A model generated the notes under the pieces. That model did no database searches. It was not told where the DNA came from and worked only from the letters and a program-made list of their open reading frames with translations. 64,000 nucleotides of DNA, from the NCBI GenBank assembly GCA_964518725.1, contig CAZFKP010000001.1:1-64000 (forward strand). The letters run 5' to 3'. The stretch comes from JANRKF01 sp964518725. GTDB taxonomy: Bacteria; Pseudomonadota; Alphaproteobacteria; Rickettsiales; SXRF01. The first letter of the stretch is position 1, and each line of letters begins with the position of its first letter. This document shows, piece by piece, positions 32,708 to 41,505 of this stretch. The translations under genes were made by a program, and so were the position numbers.

Positions 32708-33720
32708 CCCAGCCAAAAAACATTCTTGTCACGGGTGGCGCCGGTTTCATCGGCAGCACGTTTGTTGCCCAGTCGGTGGCACGCGGTTGCAAGGTGGCGG
32801 TGCTTGATAAGCTTACCTATGCCGGGCACCGCGAGAACCTGGAATGGATAGAGGGCGGCTGGGAGCTGCTGGTCGGCGATATCTGTGACCGGGAGCTGGT
32901 GTTGAAGTTGCTGCGTGGTCACGCCATTGACGCGCTGGTGAATTTCGCCGCCGAATCGCATGTCGATAATTCGATCAGCGGCCCCAAGGAATTTATAGAC
33001 ACGAATATCGGCGGCACGTTCGCGCTGCTGGAAGCGGCACGCGAATACACCAAAGAAAAACAAGGTTTCCGCTACCTGCAGATTTCCACCGACGAGGTGT
33101 ATGGCTCGCTGGGCGCGACCGGGAAATTCTCAGAAACCACTCCCTACGCGCCGAATTCGCCTTATTCTGCGAGCAAGGCCGCCGCCGACCACCTGGTGCG
33201 CGCCTGGCATGAAACGTATGGGCTTGATACCATCACCACCCATTGCACCAATAATTATGGCCCCCGGCAGCACCCGGAGAAACTGATTCCGCGCATGATT
33301 GCTTGCGCGCTTGCCGGTGAGAAGCTTCCTGTCTACGGCAAGGGTGAGAATGTTCGCGACTGGATCCATGTTGAGGATCACGCAAACGGCGTATGGCTGG
33401 CGCTTACCAAAGGTAAAGCAGGGCAAGCCTACGATTTTGGAGGTGATGCCGAAGAAAAGAATATCGAGCTGGTAAAAAAAATCTGCGCGATTTTAGACAG
33501 TAAGCGCCCCAAAAATTCCGGCTCGTATGCCGACCAGATCGCCTTTGTCACCGACCGGCTGGGGCACGATCTGCGCTATGCGATTGATGATTCAAAATCG
33601 CAACGCGAGCTTGGGTTCACGCGCAACTACACATTTGCTGACGGGTTGGAAACAACCATCGACTGGTATTTGAATAATCAGGCATGGTGCAATGAAATCA
33701 TAAGGAAAAAAGTCGCATGA
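32704..33720 (+). CDS. rfbB: dTDP-glucose 4,6-dehydratase
   Basis: A 338-residue extended short-chain dehydrogenase, the second step of dTDP-L-rhamnose synthesis. NAD-binding TGGAGFIGST lies at residues 10-19. The catalytic pair Tyr154/Lys158 is in PYSASKAA, the STDEVYGSLG block precedes it, and NNYGPRQHPEKLIPRMI follows. Full length and all key residues are intact. ATGA overlaps join it both to the TonB-like gene and to rfbA. Confidence 0.96.
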   Translation: MTQPKNILVTGGAGFIGSTFVAQSVARGCKVAVLDKLTYAGHRENLEWIEGGWELLVGDICDRELVLKLLRGHAIDALVNFAAESHVDNSISGPKEFIDTNIGGTFALLEAAREYTKEKQGFRYLQISTDEVYGSLGATGKFSETTPYAPNSPYSASKAAADHLVRAWHETYGLDTITTHCTNNYGPRQHPEKLIPRMIACALAGEKLPVYGKGENVRDWIHVEDHANGVWLALTKGKAGQAYDFGGDAEEKNIELVKKICAILDSKRPKNSGSYADQIAFVTDRLGHDLRYAIDDSKSQRELGFTRNYTFADGLETTIDWYLNNQAWCNEIIRKKVA

Positions 33721-34583
33721 AAGGTATCATTCTAGCGGGCGGTTCAGGCACCCGGCTCGCGCCCATGACCTCGGTAGTGAGCAAGCAGATGCTGCCGGTT
33801 TACGATAAGCCGATGCTCTATTACCCGCTGTCGGTGCTGATGATGGCCGGCATCCGCGAGATGCTGATTATCTCGACGCCGCGTGATCTGCCGATGATGG
33901 AGCAATTGCTGGGGGACGGAAAGAATTTTGGGATTACGATTTCCTACAAGGTGCAACCGAAGCCTGAGGGAATCGCCCAGGCGTTTATCATCGGCGAGGA
34001 ATTTATCGGTTCCGATCCGGTATGCCTCATCCTCGGCGATAATATTTTCTATGGCCAGACCATCGGCGATGCGGTGCTTTCCGCTGCCAAACTCACGCAG
34101 GGCGCCAAGGTGTTTGCCTATCGGGTGAGCGATCCGGAGCGCTACGGCGTGGTGGAAATGGATGCATCGTTCAAGGCGCTTTCCATTGAGGAAAAACCAA
34201 CACAGCCTAAGTCGAATTACGCCGTTACGGGGCTGTATTTCTACGACAACCGCGTGGTGGGCATCGCCAAGGCCATGAAGCCTTCGGCGCGTGGCGAACT
34301 GGAAATCACTGATGTCAACAAGGCCTATCTCACAGAAGGCAAGCTTACGGTTGAATTGATGGGGCGTGGCACGGCGTGGCTTGATACCGGCACGCCGGAT
34401 TCGCTGCTTGCCGCCAGCCATTTCGTGCAAACCATCGAAGCACGGCAGGGTCTGAAAATTGCCTGCCTCGAAGAAATCGCCCTGCATCGTGGCTTCATCA
34501 GCAAATCACAATTCAAGGCGTTGGCGGATGGTTACGGCAAAAGCGACTATGGTCGCTACCTGCAGGCATTGGCGGCGGAATGA
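33717..34583 (+). CDS. rfbA: Glucose-1-phosphate thymidylyltransferase
   Basis: A 288-residue nucleotidyltransferase making dTDP-glucose from dTTP and glucose-1-phosphate. The signature ILAGGSGTRLAPMT is at the N-terminus, with KQMLPVYDKPMLYYPLS, then LILGDNIFYG and the sugar-binding VEEK-type IEEKPTQPKSN. Length matches the RmlA class. It overlaps both neighbours by 4 bases. Confidence 0.97.
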   Translation: MKGIILAGGSGTRLAPMTSVVSKQMLPVYDKPMLYYPLSVLMMAGIREMLIISTPRDLPMMEQLLGDGKNFGITISYKVQPKPEGIAQAFIIGEEFIGSDPVCLILGDNIFYGQTIGDAVLSAAKLTQGAKVFAYRVSDPERYGVVEMDASFKALSIEEKPTQPKSNYAVTGLYFYDNRVVGIAKAMKPSARGELEITDVNKAYLTEGKLTVELMGRGTAWLDTGTPDSLLAASHFVQTIEARQGLKIACLEEIALHRGFISKSQFKALADGYGKSDYGRYLQALAAE

Positions 34584-35464
34584 TCCTGATCCTCGGTAGG
34601 AACGGGCAGGTGGGGGGTGCGCTGGCGGCCTTGCTGGGAAAGCAGGCGGTGGCGTTCGATGCCCAGGAAATCAACCTGACCCAGCCGGATTTTACCGACA
34701 AGCTCAGCGTGCTGTTCCATCAGCATGATTTCAGCGCCATCATCAATGCGGCGGCCTACACCCAGGTGGATAAAGCAGAAAGCGAGCCGGAACTCGCCAT
34801 GCGTATCAATGGTCATGCGGTGGGTGAACTCGCGAACTGGTGCAAACAACATGATGTCACGCTCGTACATTATTCCACTGATTACGTGTTTGACGGCAAC
34901 GGATCGCATGCCCGCCGGGAGGACGAGCCGATCAACCCGCTCTCGGCCTACGGCAGAAGCAAGCTGCTTGGCGAGGAGCTGGTCGCCGCTTCCTGTGCGG
35001 AATACCTCATTTTCCGCACTAGCTGGGTGTATGACGCCACCGGAAAGAACTTTTTTACCACCATGCGCCGCCTATTTTCCGAACGCGAGGAAGTGCGTGT
35101 GGTTGCCGACCAGGTGGGCGCCCCAACCTATGCGGCGCACCTCGCCATGGCGACAATCGCGGCACTGGATAATGCTAAAAAAGCATCGCAGTTCCCCACC
35201 GGCATCTATCATCTCTGCGCTGGCGGCGAAGCAAGCTGGCACCAGTTCACACAAGCGATTTTTGCGCTTGCAAGCACCCATGAATCAGGCATTAAATGCA
35301 GGCAGGTTCACGCGATACCCACCAGCGATTACCCCACTCCGGCCAAGCGCCCGGCCAATTCGCGGCTTTCCTGCGAAAAGGCGAATGCGGTGCTTGGGGT
35401 GAGGTTGCCGCACTGGATGGATGGATTAAACGAATGCTATGAAAGTATCAGGCTGCGCGATTGA
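34580..35464 (+). CDS. rfbD: dTDP-4-dehydrorhamnose reductase
   Basis: A 294-residue SDR enzyme catalysing the last step to dTDP-L-rhamnose. Nucleotide-binding ILGRNGQVGGAL lies at residues 3-14, AAAYTQVDKAES near 55, STDYVFDGNG near 100, and the catalytic Tyr-Lys pair in AYGRSKLLGE. It ends overlapping rfbC by 26 bases, an unusually long overlap within the set. Confidence 0.96.
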   Translation: MILILGRNGQVGGALAALLGKQAVAFDAQEINLTQPDFTDKLSVLFHQHDFSAIINAAAYTQVDKAESEPELAMRINGHAVGELANWCKQHDVTLVHYSTDYVFDGNGSHARREDEPINPLSAYGRSKLLGEELVAASCAEYLIFRTSWVYDATGKNFFTTMRRLFSEREEVRVVADQVGAPTYAAHLAMATIAALDNAKKASQFPTGIYHLCAGGEASWHQFTQAIFALASTHESGIKCRQVHAIPTSDYPTPAKRPANSRLSCEKANAVLGVRLPHWMDGLNECYESIRLRD

Positions 35465-35999
35465 AGGCTTAAAGATCATCACACTCGATGTGCTTGGCGA
35501 CGCGCGCGGTTTTTTTGTCGAGCGGTTTCACGCGGCACGGTTCGCCGCCGCCGGCCTTCCCACTGACTTCGCACAAGACAACCATTCGCGCTCCGCGCCG
35601 GGTATTTTGCGCGGGCTGCATTACCAGCATACGCCGGCGCAGGGAAAACTGGTGGGGGTTATACGTGGCCGGGTGTGGGATGTTGCGGTCGATATCCGCC
35701 CGCATTCGCCGACTTACGGTAGCTACCATGCGGTGGAGCTGACGGGAGAGAATGGGGTGTTGTTCTGGATTCCCGCCGGGTTTGCCCATGGGTTTTGTGT
35801 GTTGGGCGATGAACCGGTGGACATGCTGTACAAAGTCTCCGGCCTTTACAACCCAGCGGGAGAGGGTGGCATCACCTACAATGACCCGGAACTTGCGATT
35901 GACTGGCCGATTAAAAATCCGGCCTTGTCGAGCCGCGACCAAAACCAGCAATCCTTTGCCGACTACAAAAAAAATCCTCCATCATGGGGTGGCGCATGA
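35439..35999 (+). CDS. rfbC: dTDP-4-dehydrorhamnose 3,5-epimerase
   Basis: A 186-residue cupin-fold epimerase. The signature SRSAPGILRGLHYQHTPAQ includes the catalytic His, and PAGFAHGFCVLGDEPVDMLYK carries the second site block. It starts within rfbD and its stop overlaps the start of the glycosyltransferase fusion (ATGA). The rhamnose set is therefore complete and in one translationally coupled run (order B-A-D-C). Confidence 0.95.
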   Translation: MKVSGCAIEGLKIITLDVLGDARGFFVERFHAARFAAAGLPTDFAQDNHSRSAPGILRGLHYQHTPAQGKLVGVIRGRVWDVAVDIRPHSPTYGSYHAVELTGENGVLFWIPAGFAHGFCVLGDEPVDMLYKVSGLYNPAGEGGITYNDPELAIDWPIKNPALSSRDQNQQSFADYKKNPPSWGGA

Positions 36000-37786
36000 G
36001 CACGGTCAGCGTCGTCATCGTTAGTTACCATACCGGCTCCGTGCTGGTGACGGCCATTGCCTCGGTATTGTGGCAAAAAGAACTCGCGAATGTGGTGGTG
36101 GTCGATAACGGCAACCCGCCGGATGTGCTGGCGCGCCTGCAGCAGATGGCGCTGATGGACGAGCGCATCACCATCGTCACCGGGCATGGAAATATCGGCT
36201 TTGCGGCGGGCTGCAACCTTGGCGCAACGCATGCAACGGGTGAATACCTCCTGCTGCTCAATCCGGATTGCATTTTGCCGCCGAATGCGCTTGCCATCCT
36301 GATGCGTGAGATGAACACCCTGCCCAATACGATGCTCGCCGGGGTACATCTTGTGAACCCGGATGGCAGCGAACAGCGCGGCGGCAGGCGGAACCTGCTC
36401 ACTCCTGCCTCGGCTCTTGGCGAAATGCTCGGCCTGCGTAAACTCAACCTCCACCATGCGCCGATGCCATCGGATACGCACGATGTGCCAGCCATTTCCG
36501 GCGCGTGCATGTGCATCCGCAAGGCCGACTATGGCGCAATCGGCGGCATGGATGAAAAATTCTTCCTGCATGTGGATGATCTTGATCTGTGCATGCGTGT
36601 GGCCAAGCTCAGCAAGCGGATCGTGTGCGTGCCCTCGGTCACCATCGCGCACCTGCTATCCACCAGCGGCGATGGCAGTGCTGCACGTATTGAATTACAC
36701 AAGGCAAAAAGTTTCATTTATTATTTTGAGAAGCATTTTTCAGGCAGCATGCTGCCAGGGGTGTTTCCATTACTCAAGGCCGTCATCTGGGCGCGTTATT
36801 ACGTGAAGAAAAATTTTGGCGCCGCCACCGTGCGTAATGTGGTAGCTAGCCGTAAGCTGATGATGCTTGCGAGCAGCCTTACCATCCGCCAGAGCGCTGG
36901 TAGCCTTACCGGCAAAACCGTGCTGGTGTTGGGTGCTACCAGCCAGGTGGGGGTGCAGGTGGTGCGCCACTTGCTCGCTTCAAACGTTGCGGTGCTCGCC
37001 GTCAGCCGTGAAGTTCCCCTGCCGTTCTCGCATCCGAACCTGCGCTGGCTTAGGAAAGATATCACCGCGCCCGATTTCTCGCTTGATGGATACCTCGCCG
37101 ATGTCGCTATTCACTGTGCGCCGCAGTGGCACTTGCCAAAAATATTGCCGACACTTGCCGCATGCGAAGTGAAGCGTGTGGTGGCAATCGGATCCACGTC
37201 GGTGTTTTCCAAGGCAAGCTCGCATAACCCGTTCGAGAAAGACCTGGTTGCCAAACACGTGGTCGCTGAACAGGAAATTGCCAATATCTCTGCCCAGTGC
37301 GGCATTGGCTGGACGATACTGCGCCCGACCATGATCTATGGGGTGGGGCTTGACAAGAATATTACCTCGCTCGCCCGTATTATCGAGCGCCACGGAGTGA
37401 TCGCCATTTACCCCCCGGCGGTAGGCAGGCGCCAGCCGGTGCATGCGGAAGACGTGGCGATTGCCGCGCTCCAGGCGCTTAATTCCGAGGCGGCCATCAA
37501 CAAGGCCTATAACATCAGCGGCGGGGAAACGCTGACCTACCGCGAGATGCTGCTGCGTATTTTCGAGGTCATGAAACGGCCCCCGAAACTGGTTGAAACC
37601 ACGCTTCTACCACTGGCGCTGAGCCTTGCCGGGATTGTGACGCGCAAACACCATATTACCCGCGAAGTGGCCTATCGTATGAATGAAGACCTGATGTTTT
37701 TTCATGATGACGCCGCCCGCGATTTTGGCTACCATCCGCGCGCGTTTCTAAGCGGCGGCTTGGCCGATCTGGGGGAAGGGGAGTGA
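35996..37786 (+). CDS. Fusion of GT2 glycosyltransferase (rhamnosyltransferase-like) and SDR-fold domain
   Basis: A 596-residue two-domain protein. Residues ~1-235 are a GT-A glycosyltransferase: VSVVIVSYHTGSVL, the NPDCILP metal-binding block, and GGMDEKFFLHVDDLDLCMR, the acceptor/base region typical of WbbL-like rhamnosyltransferases. From about residue 305 (TVLVLGATSQVGVQVV) an NAD-dependent epimerase-like domain follows. In it the Tyr of YxxxK is Asp416 (Lys420 kept) and the second Gly of the binding motif is Ser, so classical SDR catalysis is doubtful. Position right after the rhamnose genes suggests it transfers rhamnose to a lipid-linked or surface glycan. The ATG at 35996 is used; an earlier one at 35984 is possible. 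Confidence 0.87.
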   Translation: MSTVSVVIVSYHTGSVLVTAIASVLWQKELANVVVVDNGNPPDVLARLQQMALMDERITIVTGHGNIGFAAGCNLGATHATGEYLLLLNPDCILPPNALAILMREMNTLPNTMLAGVHLVNPDGSEQRGGRRNLLTPASALGEMLGLRKLNLHHAPMPSDTHDVPAISGACMCIRKADYGAIGGMDEKFFLHVDDLDLCMRVAKLSKRIVCVPSVTIAHLLSTSGDGSAARIELHKAKSFIYYFEKHFSGSMLPGVFPLLKAVIWARYYVKKNFGAATVRNVVASRKLMMLASSLTIRQSAGSLTGKTVLVLGATSQVGVQVVRHLLASNVAVLAVSREVPLPFSHPNLRWLRKDITAPDFSLDGYLADVAIHCAPQWHLPKILPTLAACEVKRVVAIGSTSVFSKASSHNPFEKDLVAKHVVAEQEIANISAQCGIGWTILRPTMIYGVGLDKNITSLARIIERHGVIAIYPPAVGRRQPVHAEDVAIAALQALNSEAAINKAYNISGGETLTYREMLLRIFEVMKRPPKLVETTLLPLALSLAGIVTRKHHITREVAYRMNEDLMFFHDDAARDFGYHPRAFLSGGLADLGEGE

Positions 37787-37787
37787 G

Positions 37788-38657
37788 ATGGCGCGGGTGA
37801 GTTATGTCAATGGCAGGTATGCCCTGCATTCCGAGGCGATGGTGCATATCGAGGATCGCGGCTACCAGTTTGCCGACGGCATCTACGAATACTGCGCCTT
37901 TTATAACCGCACGCTTCTCGATGCGCCGCTGCATTTTGCACGGCTTGAGCGCAGCCTGCGCGAACTTCAGATTGAATTGCCGATGGCGATTCCGGCGCTT
38001 GCCATCGTCATCCGGGAATTGATCGACCGCAATGGCCGCGAGGATGGTGGGTTGTACCTGCAGGTGACGCGGGGTGTTGCGCGGCGCGACCATCCGTTTC
38101 CAAAACAGGTGCCGCCTGCACTCACCATGACGGTGTGTGGCGCAAAATCACCCAAGCCGCAGGAAATCAAGAACGGCGTGCAGGCGATCACCTATCCCGA
38201 CCACCGCTGGCACCGCCGGGACATCAAAAGCGTGTCGCTGCTTGCGAATGTCATCGCCAAACAGGAGGCGAGCCGCCACGGTGTGCGTGAAGCGTGGCTG
38301 GTCATGGAGGATGGTAAAATCAGCGAAGGTTCGGTGTCGAATGCCTACATCGTCACTGCCAAAGGCGAATTGGTTACCCACCCGGCGGACACTCATATTC
38401 TCGGCGGCGTGACGCGGGATGTGGTGCTGAAGCTGGCGCGTGCCAACGATATCCGGGTGATTGAAAAACCGTTTTCCGTAAATGATGTGAAGGCGGCCTC
38501 GGAGGCGTTCATCACCTCGACCAGCGCCAACGTGCTGCCGGTCGTCAAGCTTGATGATATGGTCATCGGCAAAGGCAGGCCAGGTGCGGTAACGCAGAAG
38601 CTGATGGCGCTGTACCATGCCCATATCTTCGCGCAGACCGGGAAGAAATTTGAATGA
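37788..38657 (+). CDS. dat: D-amino-acid (D-alanine) aminotransferase
   Basis: A 289-residue class IV (branched-chain/D-amino-acid type) PLP aminotransferase. Conserved points are YVNGRYALHSEAMVHIEDRG with YQFADGIYEY, the PLP lysine Lys147 in RRDIKSVSLL, and EGSVSNAYIV near residue 185. The class makes D-alanine and D-glutamate for peptidoglycan from keto acids. It begins one base after the fusion gene stop and overlaps the HAD gene by 4 bases, so all appear to lie on one long transcript. Confidence 0.92.
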   Translation: MARVSYVNGRYALHSEAMVHIEDRGYQFADGIYEYCAFYNRTLLDAPLHFARLERSLRELQIELPMAIPALAIVIRELIDRNGREDGGLYLQVTRGVARRDHPFPKQVPPALTMTVCGAKSPKPQEIKNGVQAITYPDHRWHRRDIKSVSLLANVIAKQEASRHGVREAWLVMEDGKISEGSVSNAYIVTAKGELVTHPADTHILGGVTRDVVLKLARANDIRVIEKPFSVNDVKAASEAFITSTSANVLPVVKLDDMVIGKGRPGAVTQKLMALYHAHIFAQTGKKFE

Positions 38658-39328
38658 GCCTTCCCAAACCCAAGGCAGTGATTTTTGACTGGGATAACAC
38701 GCTGGTCAATACCTGGCCGATTATTCACGCCGCCCTCAATGCCACTATGAAGGCCATGGACAAGCCGCTATGGAGCTTCGACATGACCAAGCAGCGCGTG
38801 CGTAAATCCATGCGCGATTCATTCCCGGAAATTTTTGGCGAGCATTGGGAGCGTGCCGGGGAAATCTACCAGCATCATTACCGCATCAACCATCTCCTGA
38901 AGCTGGAGCCGCTTGCGGGGGCAGAATCGCTGCTTGCTGCTGTAAAGCAGTCCGGCGTTTACAATGTGGTGGTCAGCAATAAGAAGGGGCCGAACCTGCG
39001 CCAGGAAGTAACGCATTTAGGCTGGGATCACTATTTCTACAAGGTGGTGGGCGCTGACGATGCCGTGCGTGACAAGCCGTTTCCCGAGCCGGTGGAGCTC
39101 GCGTTTGCAGGAAGCGAGCATACTCCCGGTGGGCATGTTTGGTTCATTGGCGATAGCGATATTGACCTTGAATGTGCCAGGAATACCGGCTGCACGGCGG
39201 TGCTGTACGGCCCAACCCCCAAGGAACACGGGCATTTTACTCCAACGCATTTCCAACAGATGCCGTACCACGCCTATGCCGAAAGCCACGACGAGCTAAC
39301 GCGTCTATTCAAGGCTTCTCACCAGTAG
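38654..39328 (+). CDS. HAD-superfamily hydrolase, phosphoglycolate-phosphatase-like
   Basis: A 224-residue HAD subfamily IA enzyme. Motif I is IFDWDNTLVNTW (nucleophile Asp near residue 13), with the second Asp replaced by Asn in DWDN, a known variant. Motif II is VVVSNKKG, and motif IV is WFIGDSDIDLECA. The substrate is unknown. Its 3' end overlaps the convergent tyrA gene by 24 bases. Confidence 0.88.
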   Translation: MSLPKPKAVIFDWDNTLVNTWPIIHAALNATMKAMDKPLWSFDMTKQRVRKSMRDSFPEIFGEHWERAGEIYQHHYRINHLLKLEPLAGAESLLAAVKQSGVYNVVVSNKKGPNLRQEVTHLGWDHYFYKVVGADDAVRDKPFPEPVELAFAGSEHTPGGHVWFIGDSDIDLECARNTGCTAVLYGPTPKEHGHFTPTHFQQMPYHAYAESHDELTRLFKASHQ

Positions 39329-40417
39329 CGAGGCATCTTCCGACACCAGCGCCGCATGGATGGTACGCAGACGGAGTTCAAATTTGGCCAGCAGGTCAAC
39401 CAGCGCTTCGTGGTGATTGGAAATATCCTCCAAATCTTTTTCCGGGTCACTGGTGACGGGGGACGTCACATCGACAAACCCGTTTCCGGCAAAACGTACA
39501 AATCCAACACCAGCATTCTTTTCCGCTTCCATCACCGTGCTGACAAGGCATGAGGCCACCAGTCGCGGCAGCAAGCGGAGCCGGGCGCGGTCACTGATGT
39601 CTGTTTTGGCATCCGGCGGTGCGGTTTCCAGCTCGCGGCGGATATGGGCGATGACATCGAGGTAGCGATTGACGGCGGCAAGCATTACTTCGCGGTTGAG
39701 TAGTAATATCCCGCTCCATAGCACCTTGTCTGATGCGGCAAGGCGTAGGAATCGCGCAAGCATGGCATCCGATGCAGTTTCCGGCACAGAGGCGGCGACC
39801 AGTGGCGCCGCGGCGAACACCAGTAGCTGGGGGAGGTGCGATACATACCCATAGATGGTATCATGCAGCGCGGCGGGCATGGCCTCCACCCGCGCACCGA
39901 GCGATTGCCAAAACTGGTTGACCTGCTGCAATTGCCCATGGGATAGCGGGGCTTCCGGGGTGATGATAACGCGCCGCTTTTCAAATAAATCCTCATGTCC
40001 TGCTGCAACACCCGATTGTTCGCTGCCGGCGATGGGGTGGGCAGGAACCACGAGCACATTTGGCGGCAATTGTTTAGTCATCACGGCTAGCGGCAGTTGC
40101 TTGACGGAGCCGGTATCCATCACCAGCGTTTGCGGCGCGAGATGCGGGGCGATGGCCGTGCAAATATCGGCAAGAAGATGGGTGGGGGTGGCGATAATGA
40201 CGACGTTGCTTCCGGCAACCACATGCGCGGCATCGAGGCTGGTCTGGTCGGCAAATCCATATTTCCGGGCGTAGACAAGCGACAATTCGTTGCTATCAAC
40301 CGCTGTGATCGACGAGGCCAGCCCATGCTTGCGGACAGCGCGGGCGATGGAGCTGCCGATCAGCCCCATGCCGATGATGGTGATTTTCCCAAACGGCGCA
40401 TTCATGGGCATATTCAT
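39305..40417 (-). CDS. Prephenate/arogenate dehydrogenase (TyrA-type)
   Basis: A protein of up to 370 residues for the oxidative step of tyrosine synthesis. The nucleotide-binding motif ITIIGMGLIGSSIARAV lies near residue 12, VMDTGSVKQLP near 100, and the substrate block PAHPIAGSEQSGV near 127. About 60 C-terminal residues extend beyond the family core. It starts in an ATGA overlap with hisC and belongs to a minus-strand set (chorismate mutase, hisC, this gene). Cofactor and substrate preference cannot be told. Confidence 0.92.
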   Translation of the reverse strand: MNMPMNAPFGKITIIGMGLIGSSIARAVRKHGLASSITAVDSNELSLVYARKYGFADQTSLDAAHVVAGSNVVIIATPTHLLADICTAIAPHLAPQTLVMDTGSVKQLPLAVMTKQLPPNVLVVPAHPIAGSEQSGVAAGHEDLFEKRRVIITPEAPLSHGQLQQVNQFWQSLGARVEAMPAALHDTIYGYVSHLPQLLVFAAAPLVAASVPETASDAMLARFLRLAASDKVLWSGILLLNREVMLAAVNRYLDVIAHIRRELETAPPDAKTDISDRARLRLLPRLVASCLVSTVMEAEKNAGVGFVRFAGNGFVDVTSPVTSDPEKDLEDISNHHEALVDLLAKFELRLRTIHAALVSEDASLLVRSLE

Positions 40418-41505
40418 GGCGCCATGAATTCACCGAGGATGCGGATAATTTCCTGATTATCCTCTTCCAGCCCGACGGTGATGCGTAAGCAGGTTGGCAG
40501 CCCATAATTTGCTACTTCCCGAACGATGTAACCGCGTTCCATCAGGAAAGCTGCCGCTTTTGACGCAGGCCTGCCTTCCGGGAATTCCACCAGCACAAAA
40601 TTGGCGATGCTCGGATGCACAGTGAGCGACAGCGCCCGCAAGCCAATCTCCAGTTTCAGCAGCTCGCGGTTGTTATAGGCTTTGGTCGCGGCAGCGTAGG
40701 CGATATCTTCGATAGCGGCGATACCTGCTTCCATGGCCGGGGTAGAAACGTTGAAAGGGCCGCGAACGCGGTTCAATACGTCGGTAATGGCCGGTGGCGC
40801 GTATGCCCAGCCAAGGCGCAGGCTCGACAGCCCATAAATTTTCGAGAAGGTGCGGAGCATCACCACATTGGCGTGCTTGGCCACCAGCTCGCTGCCGTCG
40901 GTGTAATCCGGCACGTTCGGATATTCGGCATATGCGCCGTCAATGGCGAGGATCACATGATTGGGGAGTCCTGCGTGCAGGCGTGCCACCTCGGTGCTGT
41001 TCAGGTAGCTGCCGGTCGGATTATTCGGATTGGCCACAAACACGATTTTGGTTTTATCGGTCACGGCGGCGAGCATGGCATCGACATCGGTGCGTAGATC
41101 TTTTTCCTTGGCGGTCACGACGCTGGCGCCGTTGCCCTGGGCGTAAATCTTATACATCAGGAACCCGTGTTCCGAAATAAGTACTTCATCGCCCGCTCCG
41201 GCATAGGCATGCACCAGCAGCCCGATTAACTCGTCGGATCCCGCCCCGCATACGATCTGTTCAATCGGTAGCTGCATCACTTCGGCAATGGCCTCGCGGA
41301 GTTTGACCGCATTGCCATCCGGATACCGGTGCAGGGTATCCGCCGCCTTGATGTACGCCGCCTTTGCCTTAGGGCTTGCGCCAAGCGGGGTTTCGTTCGA
41401 GGAAAGCTTGACTATCCGCATTCCTCCTGCGCCTTTTGATTTTCCACCGACATACGGTGCGATGTCGAGAATACCCTGTTTGGGTATGGGTTTATCCTGC
41501 GTCAT
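40414..41505 (-). CDS. hisC: Histidinol-phosphate / aromatic aminotransferase (HisC type)
   Basis: A 363-residue class I/II PLP aminotransferase. Features: KLSSNETPLGASPKA near residue 33, the VFVANPNNPTGS block, and the PLP lysine in TFSKIYGLSSLRLGWAY. The final RITVGLEEDNQ binds phosphate. Placed between chorismate mutase and tyrA, it may serve tyrosine/phenylalanine synthesis as well as histidine. It overlaps both neighbours by 4 bases. Confidence 0.94.
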   Translation of the reverse strand: MTQDKPIPKQGILDIAPYVGGKSKGAGGMRIVKLSSNETPLGASPKAKAAYIKAADTLHRYPDGNAVKLREAIAEVMQLPIEQIVCGAGSDELIGLLVHAYAGAGDEVLISEHGFLMYKIYAQGNGASVVTAKEKDLRTDVDAMLAAVTDKTKIVFVANPNNPTGSYLNSTEVARLHAGLPNHVILAIDGAYAEYPNVPDYTDGSELVAKHANVVMLRTFSKIYGLSSLRLGWAYAPPAITDVLNRVRGPFNVSTPAMEAGIAAIEDIAYAAATKAYNNRELLKLEIGLRALSLTVHPSIANFVLVEFPEGRPASKAAAFLMERGYIVREVANYGLPTCLRITVGLEEDNQEIIRILGEFMAP

